DNA from: Pontederia crassipes
Lineage: Eukaryota > Streptophyta > Magnoliopsida > Commelinales > Pontederiaceae
Direction of reading: 5' to 3'
Assembly (NCBI GenBank): GCA_030549335.1
Contig: CM060197.1
Location: 43,613,654-43,677,653 of the forward strand
DNA length: 64,000 nt
Shown: one piece after another, positions 1 to 11,745 of the stretch
Position numbering within the stretch: the first letter of the stretch is position 1
Layout: every line of letters begins with the position of its first letter
The notes under the pieces: model-generated
What the model saw: the letters and a program-made list of their open reading frames with translations, nothing else
Told to the model about the DNA's origin: nothing
The model's database searches: none
Program-made: the position numbers and the translations under genes

Positions 1-129
1 CATTCTGCATTTAAAAGTGCACAATTATACATCTTGTGACTGACCTTCATTCTCAACACTTTGTCAACAAAGAAACCCGGTCAATTATAAAAGTTTTGAA
101 CAAAAAAAGTGAACAAAGAAATATTAAAT

Positions 130-480
130 TATGAACATGCAATAATGGACATTTTTGTTTGTCATGTCCTTGCTTCCCACATTTCCCACAACTCTTTTTC
201 TTCAAATCATTTTGTGAAAGAAATTTCAGTGCGAGATTTAATCCTTCCAATATTCTTAAGCCTGCCCTTAGATTTGATTGTATATAGTAAATTATGAGTC
301 CTACAAGTTTATGGAGTTTGTTTGACTCGTTAGATATTTGCTAGTGCTAACTTGAATTTGATTTGTGCTTGTGCCCCTTGCATCCATAATTACATTTGAC
401 GCATGGAAAGTGCTCATTTTTTATCACACCATCTATAATCAACCCTGGAAAGATGGAAAACATGCATCCATTTTAGCAAG
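130..480 (-). pseudogene. FAR1/MULE-type zinc-knuckle fragment, frameshifted
   Basis: Seen: on the minus strand, about 153-194 encodes a zinc knuckle of the form C-X2-C-X4-H-X4-C (CGKCGKQGHDKQKC). Just upstream, in a frame shifted by one base, is a basic stretch reading IKSKGRLKNIGRIKSRTE. This order, a KGR-P/L-KN basic patch and then a CCHC knuckle, is typical of the C-terminus of FHY3/FAR1-related proteins and their Mutator transposase ancestors. Further upstream the readings switch frame again, so no continuous gene is left. Known: in this family the knuckle follows the transposase-like core. Inference: this is the decayed 3' end of a FAR1-like or MULE transposase gene. FAR1 versus MULE origin is not resolved. 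Confidence 0.55.
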
Positions 481-1358
481 AATTATGCGAAGGGGTCGCA
501 GGTGATAAATTCAACCACACAATGATTCCACTGTGTAAGACATAATGAAATCATGGAAACACGACAAACACAAACAACATAATAGAAGAGGGGCGAGTCA
601 TACTGGTTTTGGCCTGCAACAAGCTCCTGCCAGCAAATCCATGCGACAACACATCATATGCTAGACATGACAAAGAAAAAAAAAAGATCAGCTCAAAACT
701 CTTGAATCGAGTATCCCATCTCAAAACATGCATCCAAAGAAGTAAAGTACAAGCAATGTCCACTCGGCAGTGGTTCAGGTCTCCGGCGGCGGCATGCGGT
801 GTCACACCTCAAATAGATCTCGATTTGTGGTGACGGTGTCACACCTCACATGACTCATGTCTAACACAGAATCGTTGAATGGCGGCAGTGTTGTGCTCGA
901 CCAAAACATAGATCTTGGCGACAATGCAAGTTTCGACGATGACACACAAGTTTCGATTGTCACGATCCATCGTTGGGTTGGATGTCTGTTCAAATCGATC
1001 GACCGGTTGTCACTTGAAAGTTTGTTCGGTTGTCACTTGAAAGTTTGTTCAAATCGGTCGATTGCTTCTTGGCTAAAAAGGTCATTATTCTATTCGTGCA
1101 ATTTTAAATGGTCATAGTTTTAAAATTGTTTTAAAATTAATTTAACTATAAATTAAAATTATAAATCTTATTAAAAATATGACCGTTGGAGGCTCCAATG
1201 GCCGACCTTTTATCCCATCGATCGACCAGTTTAAAAGATTTCATCTCTCGTATTTTTGCAGATATTATGCCAAATTTTCGATCGTCCATTTTACCTCCCA
1301 CAGACTCTATTTCTCAAAGCGGGCGTCCACCACTCCATTGACAATATGATAAACCTAT
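481..1358. other. Intergenic DNA with a short tandem repeat
   Basis: No credible gene is seen. The one distinct structure is a 24-bp unit repeated twice without interruption at about 1003-1050, in a region with several GATCGAC/GTCGATC-like words. Small ORFs here have no recognisable domain. Confidence 0.5.
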
Positions 1359-1930
1359 ATTTTTTATACATAACTTTTTGTACAGTCATTAAAATGAGAT
1401 GATTTTTTATTCTATGAAAAGTTAATAAAATTTTCTACAACTTTGATATTCATAGTTCATCCAAAATCTAATGGTATCATAGTTGAATATTATTTTGATA
1501 CATAAAGTTGTCCATTTCAAATTAAACTTTTTAGACCTTTATTTTTTTTACATAACTTTTTATTGGAGTGTCCAAATGAGACGATCATTGATTCTATGGA
1601 AAGACAATAACATTATCTACAACTTTTAGACCTCTTGTTCCAAATATATTGATAGAGTAATCAAATATTTAGTGAAATTATAATGCATAAAAGTATCAAC
1701 TTTTAATTTAACTTTTGGAACTTCACTTGTTTATAATATAACTTTTTTTGGTGATTGTCTAAATGAGGTGATTCTTGATATTAGAATCATAAGAGAATTG
1801 TTTATAACTTTTTATATTTACTTCTAAATGTAAATCTCATGAGAACATATACAAATATTAATAAAAACTTTAGTGCATAAAGCAGTTCATTACTATTTAA
1901 ACTTTTTCGATATTTTAAATATAACTCATA
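1359..1930. repeat. Degenerate tandem repeat, about 190-bp period, three units
   Basis: The phrase AYATAACTTTTT, followed about 15 bases later by AAATGAGRYGATT and then by ATTCTATGRAAAG and CTACAACTTT, recurs with starts near 1359, 1550 and 1737. The spacing is 187-191 bp. The units have diverged and the third is the worst preserved. I see no coding potential. It may be an old satellite-like array or part of a decayed element. Confidence 0.5.
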
Positions 1931-2570
1931 TTTTGATATTTGTATTATTATATATGGTATAAAAAAGTTTTCCAACAGCACTTGCTTTGAATTCGCCATT
2001 TTTAGATTTTGTGAGAATGATATCCGACAATAGATTAAGATGTGGGATGCTTGCAAGGTTGGCATAACCTTTTATCACTGCAAGGTTGGCTAATCACATG
2101 TAGTAGGAGAAAGGAAACTCCCTTAATCCTGAAGGGCACATGAGTTTCAATGTTAAATACCTATGCAAGTTTCAATGTTAAATGACGCTAAGGATAGGTA
2201 GCAAGGAGTTCTTGCTTGAGAGAGGAGGGGTGATTGTGTAAGTTGGATTGTCACATAAAGAAGGGTGAAGGAAATGGTCATGCACGATATCAAAAAATTA
2301 ACAACCTTATTTGTAAATAGTATTTTATTTGATTTTCAAATTAACACGATAACAATTTCTCATAATATTTTTTCCTTTTTCCTGTTTTCATCTTTATCAT
2401 GTTCATCTTGCATTTTGAATTTTATGTTAAAGCCTTTTCTGTGCAATAATGTATTTATATTTAACTATTTATTTATCTATTAATCAATGCTTGAAAGGGA
2501 TAAAGTTTACTCAAATTTTAATGGCAAATTAATTTATTATAGAAATAAATTAAAGTTACTAATACATTCA

Positions 2571-2633
2571 TATATCTATATCTATATATCTATCTATCTA
2601 TCTATATATATACATATACATATATATATATAT
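2571..2633. repeat. TATC/TATA microsatellite
   Basis: A simple run of TATC and TA units directly abuts the left end of the TIR element that follows. This makes that element's target duplication impossible to read. Confidence 0.85.
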
Positions 2634-2634
2634 G

Positions 2635-2916
2635 GGTAAAATGAGTGTATTGAGCACCGCTTGCCTTAGCATAGTGTGAAGCGAATTTGCAATCGTTGAA
2701 ATCAGATCAAATGGCTGAGATCCTCGCGCGCGATTTTTTTGGCTTATCTCACGCTATTTTGACTATGCTCACCCCTAATCTCTCCCTCTACTAGATCTCT
2801 CCCTCCGCTCACCAGATCTCACCCTACAGCGATGGCGATTGGGACAGTGAGTCGTGTTGATACGAGGTGAGGCGAGTGCTGCCAGCGAGGCGAGGAGAGC
2901 GTGAGCGAGAGAGAAC

Positions 2917-2952
<36 letters not shown>

Positions 2953-3579
2953 TGGATGGAGGGAGGGAGGGAGGGAGAGGGAGCGGGCGGTGAGGTATGG
3001 CGAGGCATGCTCGAGTCCGGCGAGGGCTGACAATTGCGAGGGATCTGACAAGGTGAGGGCGGTCGACTGCGAGGGATTCGGTGAGGCAAGGGCCGCGACA
3101 GCGTCTTCCCCTTTCTTTCCTCCCCCTTTCTCTCCGACCGACGATGAGGGCGGCTACAACGGCGATGAGGGCAGTCGATTACGAGGGATCCGGCAAGGCA
3201 AGGGTCGTGACGGCGATCAGCGAGACAGAGCAAGGATCGTGGCGGCGAGGGCCATGAGGGTCGTCATGTGGCTCTAGATGGAGAGCGAGGGACATAGGGG
3301 GGGAAGGGATGAGTGACCGATGAGGCAATGGCGGCGAGCATGAACGGCGAGGCAATGGCGGCGAGAGCATGAGGTGACGACGGCGTAGGTGACCAGCGAC
3401 GGCTGTCACATGTTCCGATCGAGAGAGAGGGAGGGAATGATATCGCGTGATGATCATCAAGGACTTGATTTTGATGGCATTTGATCTGATCTGATCTCAA
3501 CCATCCGATTTGATCCGGACGATTTAAATGTCACTTCACACGGTGCTGAGCGGAAGGTAGTCAGCACAATCATTTTACC
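2635..3579. mobile_element. Non-autonomous TIR DNA transposon with GC-rich interior
   Basis: Seen: the left end GGTAAAATGAGTGTATTGAG and the reverse complement of the right end GGTAAAATGATTGTGCTGAC match. They continue as imperfect inverted repeats for about 55 bp, to a shared GTGTGAAG-YG motif. The element is about 945 bp. The interior is strikingly GC-rich against AT-rich flanks, with a (GA)n tract at about 2926-2952, GGGA repeats and many CGGCGA/GAGGGC words. Long ORFs on both strands here are low-complexity by-products. Known: rice Pack-MULEs and similar elements carry GC-rich captured host DNA. Inference: a MULE- or hAT-like element that may carry captured sequence. The microsatellite flank hides the target duplication, so the superfamily is open. 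Confidence 0.65.
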
Positions 3580-3617
3580 ATATACTACATGCTTATTAAT
3601 AACAACATTTACAATAA

Positions 3618-4014
3618 GGAGTTGTTTGGCTAAGCTTATAGAAGCTGTTTTAAAAATTTCTCCCTATTTGGTAATTGAAAGAAAGAGCTTATAAGCATTT
3701 ATTTTACATGCTTATAAGTGTGAAAAAATAAGTTGGGGGACCTAGCTTATTTTGTGTAAGAAAAAAAAGCTAACCAGTTTGATTAATAAATGTACTATTT
3801 TGCCCTTATAATATACATAATTTTTCTTCACATATTTCCTATATTATAATATTAAGGATTTTGTGATCATTTGACAAAAATAATAACTTATAAATTTATT
3901 TATTACTAAATACAAAACTACTTATTTTTAAAATCAGCTTCAACCATTAAACTTTTTTCAACACTTTAACTTATCAGTTATTTTATATCAGCTAAACTAA
4001 ACGGGCCCTAAATC
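3618..4014. mobile_element. Probable hAT-like MITE
   Basis: The left end contains GTTGTTTGGCTAAGCTTAT. The reverse complement of the right end contains GGGCCCGTTTAGTTTAGCTGAT. GGGCCCGTTT-type termini with a poor AT-rich interior are common in plant hAT MITEs. The inverted match is imperfect and the exact ends are uncertain. No ORF is seen inside. Confidence 0.45.
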
Positions 4015-4051
4015 AATCGACTTATTATAATTCATACAATATATTCCATGG

Positions 4052-4054
<3 letters not shown>

Positions 4055-4104
<50 letters not shown>
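4055..4104. repeat. (AT)25 microsatellite
   Basis: An uninterrupted AT dinucleotide run of about 50 bp. Confidence 0.95.
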
Positions 4105-4109
<5 letters not shown>

Positions 4110-4590
4110 GAGAGAGAGAGGCGTATTAGCGTGCAATCACATATATATTACATTTTCTATAAACATATATATTATGGTGTGCATCTTCCTTTTCTTGTAC
4201 CACACATACATTTCCCTCTATAATTGGGATAATGGGGAGATGATAGTTGAAATAAACACCATATCGATCAAATTTTAATTTATTGTTTTCTACCGAGTGC
4301 ATAATCTGTTTTCTGCAGTCGTAAATCCAATAATCATTACACCAAAAATGGAAGGGTACAAAAATGGTCAATAATAGCAACATGGTAGCAAGATGATGAT
4401 TGTAAAGTCGTGAATGATAACAGGAAAGATAAGCCTCATGAACTGACATTCTCCTTGTAGTCCACCATCCCTGTGCCATGCAATTTTTATAGTTAAGCCC
4501 CAGTTCCAAAGATCTAGTGCAGATAAAATGGCGCGTTACCAATTACTGGACACAACATAGCAAGATTCAGACAATACCTGGATGTAACTT

Positions 4591-7101
4591 TCAGGTTGTC
4601 AGGATGGCAGGAAGGATTTTAGATTTTTTCCCTTTAATAGGAGCCCATGTGTCCGGGAAGAAGCCATCCTTTGTTCTTTCTGACAGCTCTCCGCTTTCCG
4701 AAACGCGGATAGGAAACGGAAGAAGATGGCCGGGAAGATCCACCACCTCATCTCCGACGAACTTGTCCCACAAATTCTCAGCTATTTGCCTAACTGTCCC
4801 AACGCAGTTGAGATCCTCCGGATCCAGAAAAACTTCAGGTGGATATGAGCAGTGGCTCATGAAGTGTTCATACCACAATGACATCCGGAAGCCATGGATG
4901 TAGCCCCTAGCTCGTCCAGTTATTTCATTCAGTTGCGCGGGCTGATAAGATCCTTGCGTGATCTCGGTGTCGCTATTGCCGGCACGTGATCTCTGGTTCA
5001 TGTTCGCCGATCCGATGATCACATACTCGTGTCGCTCTTGCTCGTCCAGGACAGTGACCCCTTCTTCGGCCTTTAGCTTCAACAGTTCACCTAGCGTCAC
5101 ACCTTCTGCTCCAGGGATCATGCGTTCCGCGTCCCGAACAAGAGTTATGTTCACGTTGACCGACCAGCCCGCTACGTAAATGAAGTGCTTTGCTTCTGAT
5201 ATGGCAACGTAGATCTCCTCCCACAGTCTCGCCGGACGGTAGCTCTCTCCGTTCGATAAAGGGATCGCAGGCCGGAAGCTGTCGGAGAGATGACTATTCT
5301 GAAAGAGCTCGACGCGGCAACCGGTCCTTCGAGGGAAGTAGACGTTCGAGACGCCATGGAAGTGTTCACGCCTAATGCCAGCATTCCAACACGGATCACT
5401 GACGACATCAGAGAACTTGAGGACGATGCGCACCCGAGCTTTCATCCTGTCGCGGCCTTCGTCATCTAGAAGATCGAACCACCCTTGGGGATCTTGGCAC
5501 GGCCGAGAGCAGACACGATGTGGGGATCTTGGCACGGCCCAGGGCACTGAGCAGTAGGTACTTGTAGTTGATGGAGATCGTGATCCATGGGGAGGAATGA
5601 GCACAGTAGATGTGGAAGGACTCGTTCCATTCACAGGACTGATCGAACTCAACCGTTGTTGTTCTCGCCACTCTTGCCGAACCGATGTCTATTGTCGCGT
5701 ACAGCTTGGGACGGGGACGCGGGAAAGCCTGCAAGCCTTCTTCTACTTTGTCTTCGACCTGCAAAAAGCATAAAAAAAACACACCTTTGCTTCGTAAGGG
5801 TCTGTTTGGTGGGGTGAAATTATGGTAAGAAAGGAGAAGGAGAATTCCTGTTGAGTTTAAATTAAAATAAAATGAGGAAAAAAAATACATTTTTTCTTTC
5901 TATTTTTTTAATGTTCTATTTTTTTCTCCTTCAAATCGAAAAAGACATATTTAATATGTATTTACAATTTTGATCAAATAAATTAAATATGTAACTATAT
6001 ATATAAAAAATAAAATTATCTAAATAAATTAATCAATTAACATTCATTCATTTATCTTTCCTTTAACGATATCAACTAAACATGAAATTTAAATATGAGA
6101 TAATAAATTCTCAATTTAAATAATATGTATAAAAAAAGCTGACACTTATGAGATAATAAATTCTCAATTTAAATATCATAATAACCTTTTACTTATGACT
6201 CGTCTTTCATAATGGAATTTCACAGTTTTTAAATTTTGAGGTCGACAAATTTTTTTTATCTTTTTTTCTCATCATATAGATTATTTAAAGAAATTTTGTT
6301 ATCAAAGTTTTCTGGAAGAATGCTTGAATTAACTCTTCTAAAAACTTTACATATGCTTTATATTTACTAGTTGTTTGACAGTTAGTGATGATGCCAATTT
6401 TTATATCTTTTATATTTGCGGACGAATATTCATGAATAAGAAGTTTTTGTGGTATATTTAAGTAATATTACTGTAATCCTTAGATAGTTTAATTTATATA
6501 TCAGCATCTGCTGAAATCATGTAAAAGGCTACATATGGCAACATCGATTCGTGTGGTGGAACTGTGGAAGTATATATGTGTATATTCACATAATACATTT
6601 CCTTCAAAAGATTATCCAACCATGTCGCAATATTATTTACCATTTTTAAGATTTAATTCGAAATTATTTTTACAGGAAAAGGACTTTGTGTAATAATGTA
6701 ATCTCATTGCACTCGTGCGTCACGACTTTAATCAAGGTCGTTGACATTTAAATTGAACAAATTTGAGGTAATTAAAATGCCATATGCGCGATACAACGGA
6801 TGCTTCCGGAAAATATTATTAAATTGGATAACGAAAAACGGGCTATCAACATTGAAAAGGACATTATATGTAATGAGTTAAAAGATGAAAGAGTTACAAA
6901 CTAAAATTGAAGGATATCTCTAAACAAATATTAAAATTAAAAAGTATTTGATATAATTTATGCGAGATGATATGAACGAAGGGAAAGCCATATTTGTTAC
7001 GTTACCTCAATGAACGCCCCATTCAAGAATTGTTGGAGATGAATGGTTTCATAAATAGTTGCATCAAGAATGCCATGGAGATGGTCAGAAGCCTCTGCCA
7101 T
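4591..7101 (-). pseudogene. Alpha-type phospholipase D, catalytic core deleted
   Basis: Known: plant PLD-alpha hydrolyses phosphatidylcholine to phosphatidic acid, using an N-terminal C2 domain and two HKD motifs over about 800 residues. Seen: exon 1 (7006-7101) starts MAEASDHLHGILDATIYE, the family's N-terminal pattern. It ends at a GTAACG donor. The acceptor TTTTTGCAG gives exon 2 from 5758, and joining keeps frame (FIE then VEDKVEEGLQAF). Exon 2 has C2 signatures (KLYATIDIGSARVART, NESFHIYCAH), then WFDLLDDEGRD, WSVNVNITLVRD and TLGELLKLKAEEGVTVL. It jumps near 5044-5052 to EYVIIGSANMNQRS and continues to the normal end ILPAILTT. Missing are the whole first HKD motif and the HxK part of the second, roughly 450 residues. 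The C2 part and the rest are in different frames, switching around 5460-5540 where a 19-bp direct repeat lies 35 bp apart. Intron 1 is about 1.25 kb and AT-rich. Inference: a catalytically dead relic that kept intron and termini, so it was not retroposed. Confidence 0.85.
5486..5539. repeat. 35-bp offset direct repeat at the PLD frame break
   Basis: The word TGGGGATCTTGGCACGGCC occurs at 5486-5504 and again at 5521-5539. The offset of 35 is not a multiple of three. It lies where the C2-domain frame changes to the downstream PLD frame. Removing one copy does not by itself restore the downstream frame, so at least one further indel is present. Confidence 0.8.
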
Positions 7102-8017
7102 CGTTGTTATTCTCCCCCTGCTTTCCTTGTGGACGTCCTCTCCCTTTGTTTTCGATATGCAAAAGTGAAACGGCTCCAGGGATCCATTTAACGAACATGT
7201 GAACTCCTGCATGCTTCCTCCTCCTGCATCCTGCCAACTTTGACTTTTCTGGCCCAAAGACAATTGCACCAATCATCCTGACTATATTCATTGACTTGTA
7301 AATCCTGCTAGAACTCCTCGTCACAGTGGGTCCAAGGGCTTATTTGGGTGAAAAGTATTTTATTCTTTAGAATAAAATTTTTTATGATACGTCAATTGTT
7401 AAAAAGTGCCGTACCATAGTTTATAAACATCTGAAAAAATATTAGTATAAAAAAAAATAATGAATTGATTGCAAAACTTTGCTTTAACAATTGAAAAAAA
7501 ATCATGGTTTTTGAATTGAAAAAAATCAGCATCCAAGGTAATTTTACTGCCATAGGAGCAAAAACTACAGTTTATCAAAGTTTCTTTACTTTTTCCAGGT
7601 CCCCAAACATACTCTAAATGTTTAGATCTCTTATGGTTGTTGGCATCACAGTAGACGAAAGTGTGGCAAAGGCGGTGTTTTATGAGAACCGAATCAAGCC
7701 AACCAATTCGACCGGTTCAAATTTTCATTAAAATCGGAGTTGAAAAACCAGATTGAACTCAAAAGGACAAGTTTTTCCACACTAATGTACCTCCTGATGA
7801 CTCCTCCCTTCCCCCCAAAACCCACCACCTCCGCTATCAATGTCCCCCAACATCAGTTTGCTCTCCCCCTTCTTCTACCCTCCTTTGTTGCTCCTGCTGT
7901 TAATGCCAGTTAACCCTCCCACTCAACCCTCCTTTAAAATCATAGAACCAATGATTGGATCGATGATAGTTACCGAGGAAGATTGCACAAATGATTTAGG
8001 ACAAATAGGGTTATTAG
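7102..8017. other. PLD 5' flank and non-coding DNA
   Basis: The first 230 bp upstream of the PLD start hold an inverted CCAAT word and W-box-like TTGACTT words, which is weak promoter evidence only. From about 7330 the DNA is AT-rich. A short stretch of CCGGTTC/GAACCGGT-type words at about 7685-7760 resembles the ends of the CCGG-rich TIR family seen elsewhere in this window. No gene is recognised. Confidence 0.4.
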
Positions 8018-8752
8018 CGATGTTGTAAAACTCGGATCGGACGTCGATCCGGATAAGCCTCTGGGTCATTGGCTATTAATAAAATAGTATACAAATATTA
8101 ATTATAATACTTATATATGTTTGTTAATAATTAATATATTTCTACATCAAAGTACACTAATATGATTAAAAATTTAACTAAAATTAAGAAATCAAATGTG
8201 ACATAATTAATTATTGATATGAGTTTTATGTGATTTTAATATATTCAATTATAATTTACAAATTCATATGTCTCAAATTTAACTATTAATATTAACTTAA
8301 ACTAGAAAAACTATTATAGTTTCTATTTTAAATTTAATTAGGTAATTAATCTTTTCATATTTAAGTTGTGGCATATAAAATAATTATAAATTTTCTTAAA
8401 AAAATTATCAAATAAAATAATTTGATAATGAATGATGATATGCTTTTGCATATTATGAAATAACTTGCCATTCAAATTAATAAGTGTAGGACAATGGTTT
8501 GTACATGTTAACTAGATGAGGAGGTCAATGATTCAATACTCATTGTCTATACCATTTCATCAACTAATAAAAATGAACCGTCCACTGGTTCATTCAACTC
8601 GCCCAGGTCGGACGGTCCAACTCGGTTCTTGATCGAGTTTGACCAAGCCTAACAGGTCTAATATGGTGGGCGGGTTTAACATGACCCATGGGCCGGTTAG
8701 ATGTCCGAGTCACGATTCGACCGGTCGGTCCGGTTCGGATTTAACAACATTG
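8018..8752. mobile_element. CCGG-rich TIR element, about 735 bp
   Basis: The left end CGATGTTGTAAAACTCGGAT and the reverse complement of the right end CAATGTTGTTAAATCCGAAC form imperfect TIRs that continue into CGGACC/CCGGTC-rich subterminal DNA. The interior is very AT-rich and non-coding. Flanks GTTATTAG and GTTAGTCA are only partly alike, so an 8-bp target duplication is suggestive at best. The same family recurs at 55465-56192 (728 bp) and, truncated or diverged, at 32311-32823. Confidence 0.65.
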
Positions 8753-9908
8753 GTTAGTCATTGAGTTCTTTTGACTATGGTTTCAAGAGATATTTTTAAT
8801 AATAGTTATTAGAGATGTTTTCAGTTCTATAACATTACTTGTGATGTTTTTTCATGAAGTCTTTCGCTTTAATTGAGTGATTTATTTTATTTTAATTATT
8901 GATTTAAGTTTTTATTGTAATATTTTATTATGATTATGTGATGACGAACGAGTTAAGACCTAATTGTTTTAGATTTTAGAGGATGAAATTTCGGAGTGCT
9001 AGAGTTGGAAAAGTACATTATATATAGAAGTTTATTTCACCGCAGCTTTAGTATCACTTTCAATTGATGAGAGCGTGCATGATGAACTTCCTTAAAAGAT
9101 TTAATTTGAAAATTATGGTTATGAGGCATAGTGATGAAAGTAATCCAGATTAGATCAGTTGTTCGGTTCAAAACAATGACCCCCAATTTTTCAAATCGAT
9201 TTTTTAAATTTAGAAATTTATTCTAAAATTCAATTAGAAAATATAAAAACCACCTTCTAGGCTCTAGAATTAATACGAATATATTCAGTTTTATAACTAA
9301 ATATAATATACAATTAAAATTATCAAACTAGACTTACATAATGTGATGAAAAAATATTAAATTATATAAAAATATTATATAAAGAACAAAAAATTGATTA
9401 TTTATTTATTAATTATATAAATAGAAATAATCAATAGGAAACGAAATTCATGGGCTTTTATGGATTTTTCGAATGTAACAAATCAATTTTTTTTTATTGA
9501 AGAATCATTCTACATCATATTCAGGTCTTTATTTTTTTTATTTATTATTCAATTTTTTGAATCATAAGTAATATTTTTTTTAATATGAGCAAAAAATTAA
9601 ACTTATAACTTAATAGCATGTAAAAAATTAGGTGTGCTATTTTTTTTTAAACTAAACAGTTAAGAATAATTATGTTGGCCTGTCGCCAATCAAAGTCATG
9701 TAGGATTGGAGGTCAATAAATAATTAACAAAGTTGTCATCCACGTTGGAATGCGATCACCTCCTCCAATTATTTTAGCCTGACGCCGATGAAGACGACCT
9801 GGAAGTCAATAAATAATCATGAATAAATTATCATCACCATCGCCTGTCGTTTTTCTTAAAGAAAAAACTGCATTCATTAAACAATTATTCGAATTGAGTC
9901 ATAGTAAA
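8753..9908. other. AT-rich intergenic DNA
   Basis: No gene is seen. A GATGAGAGCGTG phrase near 9067 is also present around 36345, which suggests shared old repeat DNA. Fragments resembling GGTTCAAAA/AATCGATTTT element ends occur near 9160-9210. Confidence 0.4.
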
Positions 9909-10670
9909 TTTTAAAAATTGGATCGACATTCGAATCGAATCGAGGTCCTACGAGTTCAATCGAATTTTAAAATTGGATTCTTATATAATAATATTAATAA
10001 TTATTATTTAAGAATAATATAATATATAAGTTACTAAAAAATGGTTAAATTAATTTAATAATTTCTATACATTATGAGATGTTAGATTAAATAGTAATTT
10101 CTATTAAATATATTATTATAATATAATAATTTAAATTTATTTTTAACTTAATGATAATTATATTTTATTTCTTTTTATTTTTATTTTATTTATTTTCTTC
10201 TCTAACATCTTTCCTTTTATTTTTCATTTTAAATTATTTCCTTTTTTTCTTCTCTCTCCTCAAGCCCGTCCTCTCTCTGTGTACTATTTTTCTCTCTCTT
10301 TATAAAGTCAACTCTCTCCGTATCCCGTAAAATCATTCGTCTCTCCATATTCCTCTCTCTCCCTCCCTCCCTCTCTCTCGGACACTCTTTTTTCTCCCTC
10401 TCTTTGTACAGCCCTCTCTTTATACAGTTGTCTATTTTCATATCCTCTATATATATAAAATCCTCCGTCTCTCTCCATATCATATCTTAAAAGAAAAATA
10501 AAAAACGAATTGAATCCTATTACCGGTCAACCCGGTTTTCTGATTTTTTCGGAGTCAACCTGAGTTTCTATTATTTTCAATTTTGTAAATGAAACAAATT
10601 AAATTTATAATCGATTCCCGGACCGGTTAAATTAGTATGGCCGAATCAATTTTTAAAACATTAATAATTA
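9909..10670. mobile_element. Non-autonomous TIR element, second family, copy A
   Basis: The left end AATTTTAAAAATTGGATCGA pairs with the reverse complement of the right end, AATGTTTTAAAAATTGATTC. The left interior (TATATAATAATATTAATAAT, then ATGGTTAAATTAATTTAATA, then GATGTTAGATTAAATAGTAA) is homologous to 13395-13550. The right part (ACCGGTCAACCCGGTT to CCGAATCAATTTTTAAAACA) matches 14290-14415. A pyrimidine-rich CTCTCT stretch at about 10240-10480 yields a false minus-strand ORF. Confidence 0.6.
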
Positions 10671-10994
10671 CTCATGTGAAGTCCAGTTGCTCTACACATT
10701 TTCAAACTATCACGTGCTCATGAGCCACTCTTCCAACATGTATTTGGATGAGAACTTAATTAAATGGAAATTTTTGTAAAATCTGACGTGAAAAAGAGAA
10801 AAAATATTAACTAGGCATCACATAAGCGTCACATCAGCACTTACCAGTTTAGTGACTATAATCGGTCATGATGACCATGAAAAAAATATTTTTAACGTTC
10901 AAGAACCGTTGTATTACAAAGTGAAGTTGAATGACCTTACTGGAAATACTCTTAAGTTGGATGACTACAACTGAAATTTATTCGAAAAATTTTA
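10671..10994. other. Non-coding spacer
   Basis: No gene seen. The phrase around 10900-10985 (CAAGAACCGT then GAAGTTGAATGACC then TTGGATGACTACAACTGA) resembles degenerate intergenic repeats of the kind seen near 46.2-46.6 kb and 61.4-62.1 kb. Confidence 0.35.
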
Positions 10995-11745
10995 GGTTGG
11001 TGTTTGGATGAAAAATATAATGATAAGAATTTAGAAAATTAATTTGATAGATAAGTTTTAGTATGTGTTTGAATAAAAAATAAGAACAAATAATATACTT
11101 TATTAATTTATGAGATATACAATAATAAATAAAAATATTATAAATATTTATTTGTTTAAAATAATAATTACTAGAACATAAAAAATAGTATATATATAAT
11201 TATTATTTTAATTTATTTATTAAAAATAAGTTGTGTCACAATATATTGATATTAATTTGGATTAAAAATTTTGTATGTTATTAATATTAAAATTTAAGTA
11301 AATATTAAAATTCAAATATAATATATTTTTTCTAAAAATAATTGAAAATTTTATTTATAAAATTCTATTATAATATATATACTATTATACATAAGATTTT
11401 GCATTATTTTTATTAATTCATATTATAATAAAATAAATATAATTATAATGTTTACATCATTTCAATTAATTAATTTAAATTTTTTATTAATTTTATTGTA
11501 CTATAATACTAAGCAAAATATTTTAACTCATCAATAAAATGTTTTAAATTATTAGAACTAAATACTCTATAATTCTTAATTAATAAAATTTAATAATGTA
11601 GTTTATAAGTTGAATAATAATCTACTAATAAATGAAAAAATATACACATTAAAAAACAATTAAAAGTAAAAAGTAAATAAAAAAGTAAAAAAAATGAAAA
11701 TTCCTACTTCCAACAAGAATAGTTCTTGCTTTTCAACAACAACCA
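10995..11745. mobile_element. GTGTTTGGATG-type MITE, plus-oriented copy
   Basis: The stretch GTGTTTGGATGAAAAATATA, followed by ATGATAAGAATTTAGAAAAT and TTTGATAGATAAGTTTTAG, matches the reverse complement of 15600-15700 closely. The rest is AT-rich and non-coding. GTGTTTGG termini suggest hAT affinity, but precise ends and target duplications were not resolved. Confidence 0.55.

Noticed and set aside
2775..3500. Several 75-152-codon ORFs on both strands
   Set aside because: All lie in the low-complexity GC/GA-rich interior of a TIR element and overlap each other.
4591..5652. Reading the 353-codon frame as a complete gene starting at 5652
   Set aside because: Its first ~60 residues are out of frame with the PLD C2 domain, which continues upstream through a spliced exon.
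8490..8550. tRNA-like phrase that might indicate a SINE
   Set aside because: No convincing A and B boxes at proper spacing. It lies in the interior of a TIR element.
10229..10483. 84-codon Glu/Arg-rich minus-strand ORF
   Set aside because: Derived from a CTCTCT low-complexity stretch inside a TIR element.
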